From Mesostigma viride (taxonomy: Eukaryota > Streptophyta > Mesostigmatophyceae > Mesostigmatales > Mesostigmataceae), in contig RPFO01000500.1 of NCBI GenBank assembly GCA_009746045.1, positions 220,199 through 247,698 of the forward strand: a DNA stretch of 27,500 nucleotides, in the 5' to 3' direction. The position numbers were made by a program, and so were the translations under genes. This document shows positions 1 to 11,100 of this stretch, piece after piece (the first letter of the stretch is position 1; each line of letters starts with the position of its first letter). The notes under the pieces are model-generated. The model did no database searches, was not told where the DNA came from, and saw nothing but the letters and a program-made list of their open reading frames with translations.

Positions 1-24
1 CCTCGCTTGGGCAGTGCTCACAAC

Positions 25-485
25 TAGGGTTCGGGACGGTACCCGAAATTGGTCACCCGGTACCTGTGACGGACGCCCGGTACCGGGACCCGCAGGAAAG
101 CCCAAGCGCACAGAACAACCCAAGTCAGCCGGCGGAGAGCGGTTACAAATGCCAGAATGATGAGTCATGCCAGGAAATGCAGCAGCTTTTGCTTCGTGGC
201 TAGTAGACTACAAGCCAAGAAAACTTACTTGAGCATAGTAAGTGGCGACTCGGGCGACTCGGCACTCGGCACTCAGTCACTCTCGAGACGGTCAATCTCC
301 GCCTGCAGGGCCGCCGGGCTGGGCACCGATACCGGGTACCGGGTGTGACCGGATATCCAATTGATGGCCCACCCGGTACCGGTACCCAGTCCTCGATGCC
401 CGACCCAGTACCGGTCTCGTTACTAACGATACCGGGTACCGGTACCGGTTATTTCCGGTAGTACCGGGTACCGTCCCGAACCCTA
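25..485. mobile_element. hAT-type non-autonomous transposon (MITE-like), complete
   Basis: The element is 461 bp and bounded by 21-bp perfect terminal inverted repeats: 25-45 starts TAGGGTTCGGGACGG, and 465-485 is its reverse complement. The ends fit the hAT terminal consensus YARNG. It is flanked by the direct repeat CTCACAAC at 17-24 and 486-493. This is an 8-bp target-site duplication of the hAT length that also fits the hAT preference nTnnnnAn. There is no transposase reading frame inside. Subterminal regions are dense in palindromic GGTACC motifs, as expected for transposase-binding subterminal repeats. It sits in an intron (or downstream part) of the TGD1-like gene. Superfamily assignment rests on end and duplication structure only. 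Confidence 0.85.
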
Positions 486-659
486 CTCACAACCCAGCCT
501 GTAACCACCCCCATTTGCTCCAACTTTGCCCGGCCAAGCGTCTCCACCTCCCCTGGATGCCGCGCACACGTGCCGCGCACCAAGCACGCGTGGGCAGCGC
601 GGCGGTCCCCGGGGACTCAAGTGCTGGCCGCCCACCCCCAACCACCACCTGATTGGACA

Positions 660-800
660 ACCACCCACCTGCAATGGTGTCACCAACGCAGGTATTCGTG
701 CCACCCACTTTCACCCAGTACTGAGCAACTAAACCCACCCCGCCCCACCCACCTGCATAGATGCCCCACCCAGTAGGCACGCCACCCACCTGCATCGTTC
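660..800 (-). repeat. Donor-echo copies at start of TGD1-like intron 2
   Basis: Read on the minus strand, exon 2 ends in ATGCAG followed by the donor GTGGGTGG. The same junction-like string recurs twice just inside the intron: near 743-760 (TATGCAG then GTGGGTGGGG) and near 661-677 (ATTGCAG then GTGGGTGG). Each echo would be a usable 5' splice site by sequence. Confidence 0.6.
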
Positions 801-3730
801 CCAGCTCGGCGGCGATTGAGCTGCCGACGCGCCCCGCGACAATGATGGCGGTGATGACGGGCGACAGCTCACGCGACATGGCCAGCGCCAGCACGCCGCC
901 CACCGAGCGGGTAAGGCCCAGACGTGCAAACTCACGCACAAACTGCAGGGGCGAGGGGAGGGGGGCGGGGGGGCATGTGGCGCAAGTGCAGCACGCGTAA
1001 GGGTGAAACAGTTTCTGCTTGCATGCTGACAAGCCCCGCCCCAGCGAACCTTATGGAGGCGCATGGCTTGGCGCATGGGGAGGCGCATGGGGAGGTGCAT
1101 GGGGAGGTGCATGGGGAGGTGCATGGGGAGGTGCATGGGGAGGTGCATGGGGAGGTGCATGGGGAGGCGCACGGGGAGGCGCATGGGTATATTACTACAT
1201 TATGGAGGGTACATGTGGCGGCCCGGGCAGAGAGAGCCGAGGGGGCGTGCGTCGGGAGACATGCGTGCGTGGGCGCCCAAACTATTCAGACATTTGCTGT
1301 CACGGGCCATATGGGGCGTATACAGCTCATGTCCTTACACCTATATAAAGAGGACTTGGTGACCATTTGTCGCCTAATTCAAGTGAATTGTGGCTGAAAA
1401 AATCAGCGAATCGTGGCTAAACAATTCGCCATTCGGGCGTACTCAGGAGATCGACGGACGAATCCCAGATACAGTACGCGCGAAGCGCCAAGTGAGCGGC
1501 CGCTGCAGCGGCCTCCTCTCTGGAGCGCAGCGAAGGAGCATGTTACTACTAGGAAAAAGGGACGGAAGGAATTTCAGGCGACGGGCGACGGACAAACGCA
1601 ACTACCTCTAGAGAAACGGGCAATTTCTGCGAGGGACGGAAGGAATTTCAGCGGCGACGGGCGGCGGGCCACTAGCCACGGGCCACTAGCCACGGGCAAT
1701 TTCAGCAAGGGACGAAAGTTGTTGTTGTTGTTGCCCACGCCGCACATGGGCAGGGAGGAAAGTAATGACGGGCGACGGGCCACTACTTCAGCACCGGGCA
1801 AGTAGCAAGTAGCCACGGGCCACGGGCAAAAAAATTCAGCCACGGAGGGACAAAAGGAGTTTCAACGGGCCACAACTCGCACTAGCCACTAGGGACACTG
1901 TAGGGTTGGGTCGGTTACCGGGGAGTAACCGAGGGGTCGGTTACCGGAACCAGTTACCGGTAGTACCGATACCGGCAACGGACGACCTCCCTGGTAACCG
2001 GTACCGGTACCGGTACCGAAGGCTAAGCGACCTCGGTTACCTCTCGGTTACCATTACTTCGGCACTGCGCCAAGTGCCAACAGCCAGCCCGGCAAGGATT
2101 TCGTCAGTCTTTCAGATAGCAACATGGTAACGGTAACCGGTAACCGATGGTAACGAGTAATACTAGCACTGGACTTAGCCTTCAGTTCATGCCATGGGGT
2201 ACCGGTACCGGTAACCGACGGTAACCAGTTCCGGTACCGATTGCCTCGCCCGGTAACCGATACCGGTACCGGTAGCCGAGGGCAAGTACCCGTTCCGGTA
2301 CCGATGGGCTAGGACCGGTAACCGACCCAACTGAGCTAGCCAGTAGCCACCGGGCCAATAACCAGTACCGGGCCACGGGCGACGCGACGGGCCACGGGCA
2401 CCGGGCCACTGGCACCGGGCCACCGGAATTTAGATTCTGCACAGCCAGACTTCAATAGGATTCTCCATTCGTCTAGTGGAGTCCAAAATATCTGGGGGCT
2501 TGGCCCCGCCGGGTCTACGTGTGGTAGTATAAAGTACACCAGGCAAGGGATCTATGTTCCTGTGCGCCACAGCAGATGTGCGGCTGCGAGCGTGTGAGAG
2601 GCTAGCACAAGCTAGGCAAAAGCACAGCAGGGCACTGACATGGAAGCTCCTCACGGACTACACATTCCTTTTAATGGCTATCTCATGGCTAACTCGGCGG
2701 CTGGATTGTGCGCCCCCAGGCACGCAGCGCTCAATGCCGCTGCACTGCCGCCCAGCGCATCATGCACCAAGACGGAGCGATGCAGAGATGCGCATCTGTG
2801 GCATGTGTGCTTCAGACGAGCGCCCCAAGACCATGTACATGCATGTGTGCCTACGATCAGGAGGGCGTGCACGTACAAACATATACGTGCCCACACCCTA
2901 CGTTCCTGGCACGCACCCCCTGCCCGCCCTCGCCCCCCCCAAACACACACACGGAGCACACAGAGGGCACAGCATGGAGAGGCATCGTGGGAAGCAGGGA
3001 AAACAACTCGGCCAGCCGTGCAAACAGTCGAAAAAAGTAAACAAGCCTGCGCACGGTGGGATAAACCCTGCACTTTAGACCCTAATTGTGGCGCCACCTT
3101 CTTACAGTTTAGAGAAGATGTGGGTGAAAGCAAGCGCGGGTGGCGCGGAGCTGCATTGCTTACCTGTATGGTAAACACCATGCCCACGAAGGATGCCGTC
3201 AACAGGCACACCCCGAGAGAGTCGGGGCCCATTCTCGCTATCTCGTTGAGAGTGTTGCGCCAGTGCACACGGCCTTGCAGCGTGCGAATCACCACCTGTC
3301 CTGCAAGGATGAAAGCTGCCAAGCCACGCCAGAGATACTTAGGTGGCTTCCAGTCCGATATAAATTGAAGCAGCGCGCTCTTGCGTTCCGCCTCGTCAGC
3401 GGCCTTTGCGGCCTCGGCGTCGATGAGCTCCTCCCCGCCAGGCAGGTTGAACGGACTCGCATACGCGTCATCATCACCCACGCCGGCAGCAGAGCAGCGA
3501 ATAACGATCCCCGGACGTTGCCGGACCCGACCAGATCTGTAATTCAAAGGTGTGGCCAGTACGCGTTGATGGTGTCTGCCACGCCGGTAGAATGGCCGAA
3601 TGTGCGACAAGGGCGCCATGGCTGTTGAGCTCGGCCGCAAAAGACCGGCTCTCTCCAAACTGGGAGTCCCATGGGCACTCCCTCCGCAAATTGCGGTTGC
3701 TGCCACGCTACTAGCGACGCAGTGAAGCAT
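790..3730 (-). CDS. TGD1: TGD1-like plastid lipid-transport permease (MlaE family), 5' part
   Basis: Two exons are visible: complement(3164..3730), 189 codons from ATG, and complement(790..942), 51 codons, joined in phase 0 (cag|gtaagc donor, ctgcag acceptor). Exon 1 begins with a basic, Ser/Ala-rich stretch of about 80 residues typical of a chloroplast transit peptide. After an acidic linker come the family motifs KYLWRGL, HWRNTL and SLGVCLLT followed by FTIQ. Exon 2 continues with [13 protein letters not shown] and ends [12 protein letters not shown], the conserved MlaE signature. In plants TGD1 is the inner-envelope permease that works with TGD2 and TGD3 to import ER-derived lipid into the plastid; that role is inferred by family. 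The expected next segment (SEQxDALRVLG-like) is not found down to base 1, so the remaining exons lie outside the window. Intron 1 is about 2.2 kb and repeat-filled. No other candidate family fits these motifs. Confidence 0.9.
1056..1190. repeat. 12-bp minisatellite (GCATGGGGAGGT)n
   Basis: About 10-11 tandem copies of a 12-bp unit, with T/C variants at the edges, lie inside intron 1 of the TGD1-like gene. The unit is a multiple of 3, so frames stay open on both strands and produce spurious reading frames. Confidence 0.9.
1191..1554. other. Intronic sequence without recognised gene
   Basis: Part of TGD1-like intron 1. It contains a 16-bp perfect palindrome, GGCCGCTGCAGCGGCC, near 1499-1514, and short related segments near 1383-1430 (AATTGTGGCTGAAA and AATCGTGGCTAAAC). 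No coding signal was recognised. Confidence 0.4.
1555..1900. repeat. Degenerate GGGACGGAAGGAATTTCAG / GCCACGGGC repeats
   Basis: The string GGGACGGAAGGAATTTCAG occurs twice about 75 bp apart (around 1559 and 1634) and is followed by interspersed GCCACTAGCCACGGGCC-type copies and a short GTT run near 1720-1731. Similar GCCACGGGC motifs resume at 2340-2425, on the other side of the hAT-like element. That suggests one array split by an insertion. Confidence 0.6.
1901..2330. mobile_element. Decayed hAT-like element related to the one at 25-485
   Basis: The left end starts TAGGGTTGGGTCGGTTACC, resembling the intact element's terminal repeat. The right end has the inverted counterpart of TTGGGTCGGTTACCGG, finishing near 2330, but its last bases are altered. 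The interior is rich in GGTTACC/GGTAACC and GGTACCGG motifs. No clean target duplication is visible; CTAGCCAC at 1882-1889 and CTAGCCAG at 2335-2342 are suggestive, but that motif is common in the surrounding array. Confidence 0.55.
2335..2425. repeat. GCCACGGGC-type degenerate repeat, right portion
   Basis: Closely packed copies of GGGCCACGGGCACC-like units continue the array seen left of the hAT-like element. Confidence 0.5.
2430..3163. other. Remainder of TGD1-like intron 1, nothing recognised
   Basis: No homology to a gene was recognised in this stretch. Long reading frames here on both strands have no family-like motifs and mostly extend from exon 1 across its splice donor. Confidence 0.5.
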
Positions 3731-5114
3731 CCTTGCTTCTTTGGCTGTTTTATATCATCACTGCCAACGCATCGACAACATGCAAGCAGTTACTACCAAA
3801 TGCTAATTTAATTGCAGTACTCCATTTTTATCACTCCTTGTTGTGTGATAAGCAGAGGGTGATAGCCCGGAAAAAAACTAAACTACAGCAGTATGGTAAC
3901 TGAGATGTGCTGAATGACATGCAGAACTACGTCTTGTGCACAACTGGCCGGCATAGCTCGTCAATCGTCATGGTCTGTATCCTTAAAATTGTTTGTCGCA
4001 ACGTAAGATATGATGTGGCGCCACGTCAAGCTTGGCTCGCTTCTGTCATCCGCGAATCCGCGTACGGTTCCAGCGCCTCAGGCAACTCCGGACGGAGGTA
4101 CGAAGGTATAAAAGCGTAGACATATACCGCGTAGGCGTTTATTGTATGTCAGTTGTTTCCAAAAACCCGTTGTTGTTGTTGTTGTCAGCCAGTCCAAGGC
4201 CAGTCAATACGGGATTTAACTTAGGGCCCCTAGCCTTTAACTAAGGGGGCCGCGAGTGGATCCCAACCCTGACCAAATCTCTGCTGCCCATGTGCAAAAA
4301 CAACAACAACAACAACATGTACGTAACAACAACGTGTACGTATTGTATGTAACGTTGATCATGGTAGACCAAAATGATCCGTATATTCTGGCCTGCGGAA
4401 AGTACGGTTTTACACTTGTGACTGCACCCTCGGAGACCTGCCAGTGAATTCCCTCAGGCACCACGATCCTGTCAGGATCAACATTATTCCGAGTTGGCAA
4501 TTACGAGTACACCCCCCCCCCACGTTTAAGATTGGGGTCCGACCAATCCAGGGCTCATGATCTTAAAGAATCTTACTACTGTGATTCGATTCTACTAAGT
4601 TCTACAACATTCTACTACAATTATACTACAATTAGAGGTCAAATCCAGGGGCTCATGATCTTAAACCTGAGAATCTGAAACGTGTGGGGGGGGGTGTACT
4701 CGTGTACTGCGGGAGCCGAGGGCGTGCCAGGTTGCCAGCGTGTCTTCAGTGTTTCCGGGTAAATGGGTATTTTTATTAACCAATAGGAATATCATTAGGT
4801 GAAGAGGTACCACGTATCGACCAGCGTCTTCAGTGTTTCACCTTGTGCATCGCGTAAATTGTGCTTGCATTTTGCCACGGTACGTACAGGCAGTAAACGA
4901 AGCGTCTACGTGGCGATACTGAGGCGCCTTGAATTAAAGTGGCATGACCGCTTGCAACCACCATTGCCTCCCAACGCTAATTCCCCCGCGAGCAAAGCCG
5001 CGGGCAGCTGTGGTCCGATCTCGCTTCGCTCTAGACGTCCTCGTGCTTACGCGAGCCGGATGTCGGGGGTTTTATGTCTTGCCGTCGCTTTGCTTAGACA
5101 GTATTTATTAGAGA
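3731..5114. promoter_or_regulatory. Divergent intergenic region (TGD1-like / copper amine oxidase)
   Basis: About 1.4 kb separates the two divergent start codons, so it must hold both promoters. Visible items are a CCAAT motif in an AT-rich patch near 4780, a direct repeat containing TCTTCAGTGTTT (near 4742 and 4828), a (GTT)n run near 4169-4186, a (CAA)n run near 4299-4316, and the inverted-repeat element at 4503-4703. No convincing TATA box was assigned. There is no coding signal. Confidence 0.55.
4503..4703. mobile_element. Small inverted-repeat element (MITE candidate)
   Basis: The ends are inverted repeats: ACGAGTACACCCCCCCCC followed by ACGTTT on the left, and the reverse complement at 4678-4703 with a 2-nt difference. 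Inside, a segment containing GGCTCATGATCTTAAA occurs twice (near 4550 and 4650), and the middle is AT-rich with TCTACTA-like repeats. No clear target duplication was found, so the mechanism is open. Confidence 0.5.
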
Positions 5115-8100
5115 ATGGATGGAGCCCCACTCCTTGTGGAAGCAATCTCCGGAAGCTCAGTTTCCACAACCGCAGTGGACAGTAGAGATATACCAACCAT
5201 CCATCCTTTGGATCCTCTGGGCAGAGATGAAGTTGCTTTGTCTATCGTGGAGGTCCTGGCCAACCTTCAGCAGTACCATGGCGCCAAGCGAGAGGTTTGT
5301 TTTTTTAATTCGAAACGTGGACTTTTCATTGGAAATACGTATTTATATTTACGCTGGTAAAACTCCGTAACCCATGTAACTCATATGACAGTTGGTTTAT
5401 TCTATTCTGCCCAGCGAGCACTCCTTGATCTGAAGCTAAAACAGGACTCGTTAATTTTGGTTTTGCAGCAGTTAACTGGTTTTCTTGTTCACGCCAGTCA
5501 GCGTTGGTCGCTGCTGCTTTCTATTTTTAGGTTCCATCACTGTGTAAACATTTCTTTCGTTATCTTGCGGAGCGTTGCTAGCCTGCCCAACGTGGACCTT
5601 TTGGCCTTGGATCGGAGCATGGGAGCCGAGAGTCTACCTGTCTGGCGTTGCCAACCTGTGACCTGTGTTGGCACTAAGCTTGCAAGCTGTGGCCTATTCT
5701 AGTTTCAAGGTTGCAAACTGTGGCTTTCCAGGCTTGTCTGTTGATTGCCCTAACAACATGCATGCCCTGCCCCTTCCTGTTCGCAGGACGTCGCATTTGT
5801 GGAGTGCACCCTGCATGAGCCAAGCAAGCAGCAGCTGGCCGCCCTCGAGCTGCGCGGCTGGTGCCGCTGTTCCGAAGACAGCCGCGCGCCGTCACCAGTG
5901 TCAGCGGCGGAGCGCTATGGCTCCCCGGCGGATGGCTGCGGGCGTAGCGGCGGGCATGGCAGTGCCTCTGAGGATGCCAGTGCGCAGCCAGGTGGGAGGG
6001 GGGGGGGAGAGGGTCATGCGCGTGGGCAACGGCGCGCTGATGTTAGGCTGGGGCTAGACACTCGACTTGAACTGTTGTGTGGACGCGGGGAGGCACCGGG
6101 CCATGGGTGGATGGCCTACGTGTCATAACAGACCATTGGCATGAATTTCCTGTTGTGCCAGCTGCGCTGTCCCACTATTCACCGCTTTATGTGTCCGCCG
6201 CTTTATGTGCGGCTCCGCTGCTTGATTATGTACCGTTCCACTGCCTCGTTTGGTAATTCTTGGTGCCCCGTCTCATATTATTCTGGCCAAGCGCCTGTGC
6301 TTGTTTATTGTTACGTGCACATGCCACCAGTGATTTGGGGTTATGCCCACAGAGGATGCGCTTCCCTTTTTGTGCGTAGAGCACGCGTGGCAGCTAGGCC
6401 TGGTCGTTGCCTGCTGGCAGCTGCTGTCCCTCCCAACCTCCCACCGTGCATCATCCCAGGCACTGCCTGTACTTGGCCAGCCACCAGGCACCAGCTTGAT
6501 GGTCAGCGGCTAGCCGGATTGTTGTCGTTGATGACAGCTGGCGTTCCACGTGCCGCACATCCTTTGGTCCCACGCATGATGGTTACAACCTGCGCGCCTG
6601 GTCTGTCCTTTGACGTTTTTAACCTGTACCGGATGACGTTGGTTCCGCCGGTGCGCCGCAAACCCGTGACAGCAGGCTGCTCCGCCGCACCCTGCAGGGT
6701 GAGCCAGGTGTCGCCCCCACCGCTCGCCCTGTCCACCATGACCACGTGCGCATGTGGAGGCGTGGTGAACATCCCCCGCGTCGCCTTTGTGGTGACGTAC
6801 AACAGGTAGGGACACCGCTGGTGGGCCGGTGTTGATCACCGAGACAACCTTGTGTTTGCCTGTGGGCTTGTCTGCTGCTGGTTCCTGCAGGTGTGTGTTG
6901 CATGTGGGCATTTACGTCTGTTGTTTGGCATGCTGCCTGTTTGTTCGAGCGCGGTCGGGTCATGCTGGGTGGTCATTGCGGCCCTGTTGTCACTTGTATC
7001 GCCGGTCATGCTTGTTGCAGGGCCACCAACACCACGTGCGAGCACAAAGTGGTGCTGCCTGCCCGCACCCGTCGCGCCGACACCGCCTCGAGCCACCCGA
7101 CCTGCCAGCTGGTGCAGCCAGGGGCCGCTGACGCCATATTCACAGTGCACGCGGGGGATTCCGGTGGAGCGAACCGCACCATTGCTGACACCTGCAACGA
7201 TGCCCCTGCATGCGGCACCCGACCAGCGGGCACGTGCGCGGGTGACCCAACCACCTACCCTGCGGCCGAAGGCTCGGGTGGCAGCATGGGTGGCTGCCAA
7301 CCCGCTGGCCACGGCAGTCATGGGACCATCGCCGCGGTCGTAGTGGCAGAGCGTGTGCCGGCACGTGTCGCTGGGCGTGTGGAGACGCGGGTGGTGGAGG
7401 GGGTGCAACCATCCTTGGTGAGGGGGCAGGTGCAGCCATCCATGGTTAGGGGGGGGGTGCAGCCATCCATGGTGAGGGGGCAGGTGCAGCCATCCATGGT
7501 GAGGGGGCAGGTGCAGCCATCGATGGTGAGGGGGCAGGTGCAGCCATCGATGGTGAGGGGGCAGGTGCAGCCATCCTTGGTGAGGGGGCAGGTGCAGCCA
7601 TCCATGGTGAGGGGGCAGGTGCAACCATCCATGGTGAGGGGGCAGGTGCAACCATCCATGGTGAGGGGGCAGGTGCAACCATCCATGGTGAGGGGGCAGG
7701 TGCAACCATCCATGGTGAGGGGGCAGGTGCAGCCATCCATGGTGAGGGGGCAGGTGCAACCATCGATGGTGAGGGGGCAGGTGCAGCCATCGATGGTGAG
7801 GGGGCAGGTGCAACCATCCATGGTGAGGGGGCAGGTGCAGCCATCCATGGTGAGGGGGCAGGTGCAGCCATCCATGGTGAGGGGGCAGGTGCAACCATCC
7901 ATGGTGAGGGGGCAGGTGCAGCCATCCATGGTGAGGGGGCAGGTGCAACCATCCATGGTGAGGGGGCAGGTGCAGCCATCCATGGTGAGGGGGCAGGTGC
8001 AACCATCCATGGTTAGGGGGCAGGTGCAACCATCCATGGTGAGGGGGCAGGTGCAACCATCCATGGTGAGGGGGCAGGTGCAGCCATCCATGGTGAGGGG

Positions 8101-11100
8101 GCAGGTGCAACCATCCATGGTGAGGGGGCAGGTGCAGCCATCCATGGTGAGGGGGCAGGTGCAGCCATCCATGGTGAGGGGGCAGGTGCAGCCATCGATG
8201 GTGAGGGGGCAGGTGCAGCCATCCATGGTGAGGGGGCAGGTGCAACCATCCATGGTGAGGGGGCAGGTGCAACCATCCATGGTGAGGGGGCAGGTGCAAC
8301 CATCCATGGTGAGGGGGCAGGTGCAACCATCCATGGTGAGGGGGCAGGTGCAACCATCCATGGTGAGGGGGCAGGTGCAGCCATCCATGGTGAGGGGGCA
8401 GGTGCAACCATCCATGGTGAGGGGGCAGGTGCAACCATCCATGGTGAGGGGGCAGGTGCAACCATCCATGGTGAGGGGGCAGGTGCAACCATCCATGGTG
8501 AGGGGGCAGGTGCAACCATCCATGGTGAGGGGGCAGGTGCAACCATCCATGGTGAGGGGGCAGGTGCAGCCATCGATGGTGAGGGGGCAGGTGCAACCAT
8601 CCATGGTGAGGGGGCAGGTGCAACCATCCATGGTGAGGGGGCAGGTGCAGCCATCCATGGTGAGGGGGCAGGTGCAACCATCCATGGTGAGGGGGCAGGT
8701 GCAACCATCCATGGTGAGGGGGCAGGTGCAACCATCCATGGTGAGGGGGCAGGTGCAACCATCCATGGTGAGGGGGCAGGTGCAACCATCCATGGTGAGG
8801 GGGCAGGTGCAGCCATCGATGGTGAGGGGGCAGGTGCAGCCATCGATGGTGAGGGGGCAGGTGCAACCATCCATGGTGAGGGGGCAGGTGCAACCATCCA
8901 TGGTGAGGGGGCAGGTGCAACCATCCATGGTGAGGGGGCAGGTGCAGCCATCCATGGTGAGGGGGCAGGGCGGCCAAGGGAGGATGGCTTGGCTGTCGCG
9001 TAGAGCGGGGTCGAATGATGATGGGGTCGATTAACTTGCTGCAGGCATGGGCACTGGCGGGTGGTGATAAGAAGGGGATGTGGCGGGTTGCAGTAACAAT
9101 GGGAGGTGGCGGATAGCGGTAACAAGGGGAGAAGAGGGATGGACGCGGCGACTCCTCCCATTTGTTTGCGTCATGAGCCCAGTCACACACGGGGGGTTGC
9201 CTTGTGCCATCACGCGGTGGGGGCGTTGCCTTGTGGCATCCCACACGGAGGGTTGCCCCTGTTTTGTGCCAAGCGTGACGAACGCTAGGTGCCTCGCTAG
9301 GGCACGCGCGTGCCGAGTGGCATGTGCACGCTAGGGGCTATCCATTGGTTTTCGACCACTGCCTGCTCGACGGTTGTTGATGTTGGCTCATGGCTCAGGG
9401 TGTTCCCCATGGTCTACTCTTGCCCAAGTGTTTGCCACCCGGGTGTTCCTCATGGTCTACTCTTGCCAAGTGTTTGCCACCCGTTTGACGGTTCTGGCTC
9501 TTGGCATGGTCTTGGCACGATGCATGTGGGTGCTGCGCCTTGGCATCCGTCCCACCTTGCGCGCAGGACGGCTGGGAGTACCGCATGGCCGAGGCAGCGG
9601 TGCTGGCGTACGCACCCTTTCAGGAGGCCATGCGGCGCAGGGGGGTCGAGGACCTGTCACTGGTCATGGTGGATCCGTGGTGAGGGGGGGGGGGGGGGGT
9701 CCAGGACCTGTCACTGGTCATGGTGGATGCGCGGTGAGGGGGGGGGGGGGGGGTCCAGGAATCGTCACTGGTCATGGTGGATGCGCGGTGAGCGGTGTGT
9801 GTGGGGTGGGTGGAGGACCTGTCACTGGTCATGGTGGATGCGTGGTGAGCGGTGTGTGTGGGGTGGGTGGAGGACCTGTCGCTGGTCATGGTGGATGCGT
9901 GGTGAGCGGTGTGTGTGGGCTGTGTGGAGGACCTGTCGCTTGTCATGGTGGATGCGTGGTGAGGGGAGGGTGGGGGGGGGGGTCGGGTTAGGCACGTGGG
10001 GGGTGGGGTGGGGGGTTGGGGATTAGGCCCATGGTGGGGGCGGGGGGGTAAGGTTATAACCCCCCGGTGAGGAAAGGTGGTAAGGGCAGACCCGGGGTGA
10101 GTGAAGCGTGGGTTGGTGGGGTGGGGTGTCGAGTGGCGGGAAGGAGGGCGTGGGTGGTTATAGAATGCAAGAGAGGTGGCATACGACTGCCCTGTTGTGC
10201 TTGTTTACACCTCACCGAGCTTCCGTCAGCTGTGACAGCCCAGACGTTTGCTGGATTGCTGGCCAGGCTAGCCGTTAGGCACTGTGCCGATGAGATAGCT
10301 GGTTCAGCTGATCAGACACACTGTGATCTATTCGTGCTGGCCAAGCTTTTAGTCCGAATTGGTAGAGACTACAACATTTTGCATATTTTTTGTTGTGATG
10401 TCCCTCGCGGCTTCGCAAACATCGGCCACTTGCACCTGCCTGACTTCCTACCTGATCATGGCCTGTCCCCATGTGTTGCTGCGTGGATGCTGGTGCCTGC
10501 AGGTGCGTGGGCTATTTTGGACCCGAACACGACCCCAAGCGGCGCCTGGCACGGTAGGCACCTGTGGCACCTCTGGAGCTGCACCATGGGAAAGAGGTGT
10601 CGTAGAAGTGGTAGCGGGGGGAGGGTTGTAGATGGGGCAGCGCCTTAGCCCTGAGGGCATTTGGTAGCTTCTAAAAGAAACTCTTCCTGGGCCCAGCGGT
10701 CGACTGGCTGTTGGCAAGAGACTTCGTCGGCTGGGCGTGCAGCGCATGTTTTGGGGAAAAAAGCAGCGACCTCTGCTTGCCAGGCACATGCAGTGATTAG
10801 GAGTTGGTGTGTGGTCGGTTGCTGCATTTTCCAGTGGCGCTTGCAGTGGTGGTCTGCGCACGGTTAGCTTGTCGCAAGCATAACTACATGCCATCACCCT
10901 CATGCCATTGCAAGCCATCATGCTCACACCATCCCATGCCATTACCCACGCGCCATCACAAGTTCCCCCCCACCATTCGCGTGCCGGCGCTGACAGTTCC
11001 ACATGGTCCATGCGCTTGGGCGTGTGTACGCGTGCAGGGCTCTCATCTACTGCCGGAGTGCATCCGGCCGCATCGACAACGGGTGCGTGGGGTGCCTGAC

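Noticed and set aside
1-660. Remaining TGD1-like exons
   Set aside because: The expected continuation after LGTMQ was sought on the minus strand down to base 1 and not found; it presumably lies outside the window.
924-1397. Overlapping frames with GEVH, GGAW and MGRC repeats
   Set aside because: Produced by the 12-bp minisatellite inside the TGD1-like intron.
7318-8955. Minus-strand 545-codon frame with TMDGCTCPL repeats, resembling a Cys-rich repeat protein
   Set aside because: Another shadow of the same array, with no unique flanking sequence resembling a protein.
7403-8968. CRISPR array
   Set aside because: Units are strictly tandem with no spacers, inside a eukaryotic gene.
6836-9244. 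Minus-strand open frame of 802 codons with WLHLPPHHG repeats
   Set aside because: Antisense shadow of the 27-bp minisatellite. A unit divisible by 3 with no stops keeps several frames open. Unit variants change residues here (G/R), whereas in the sense exon frame they are mostly silent.
10067-10648. 193-codon plus-strand frame in intron 5
   Set aside because: No recognisable motifs. The real exon 6 (10503-10553, CVGYFGPE) lies inside it in a different frame.
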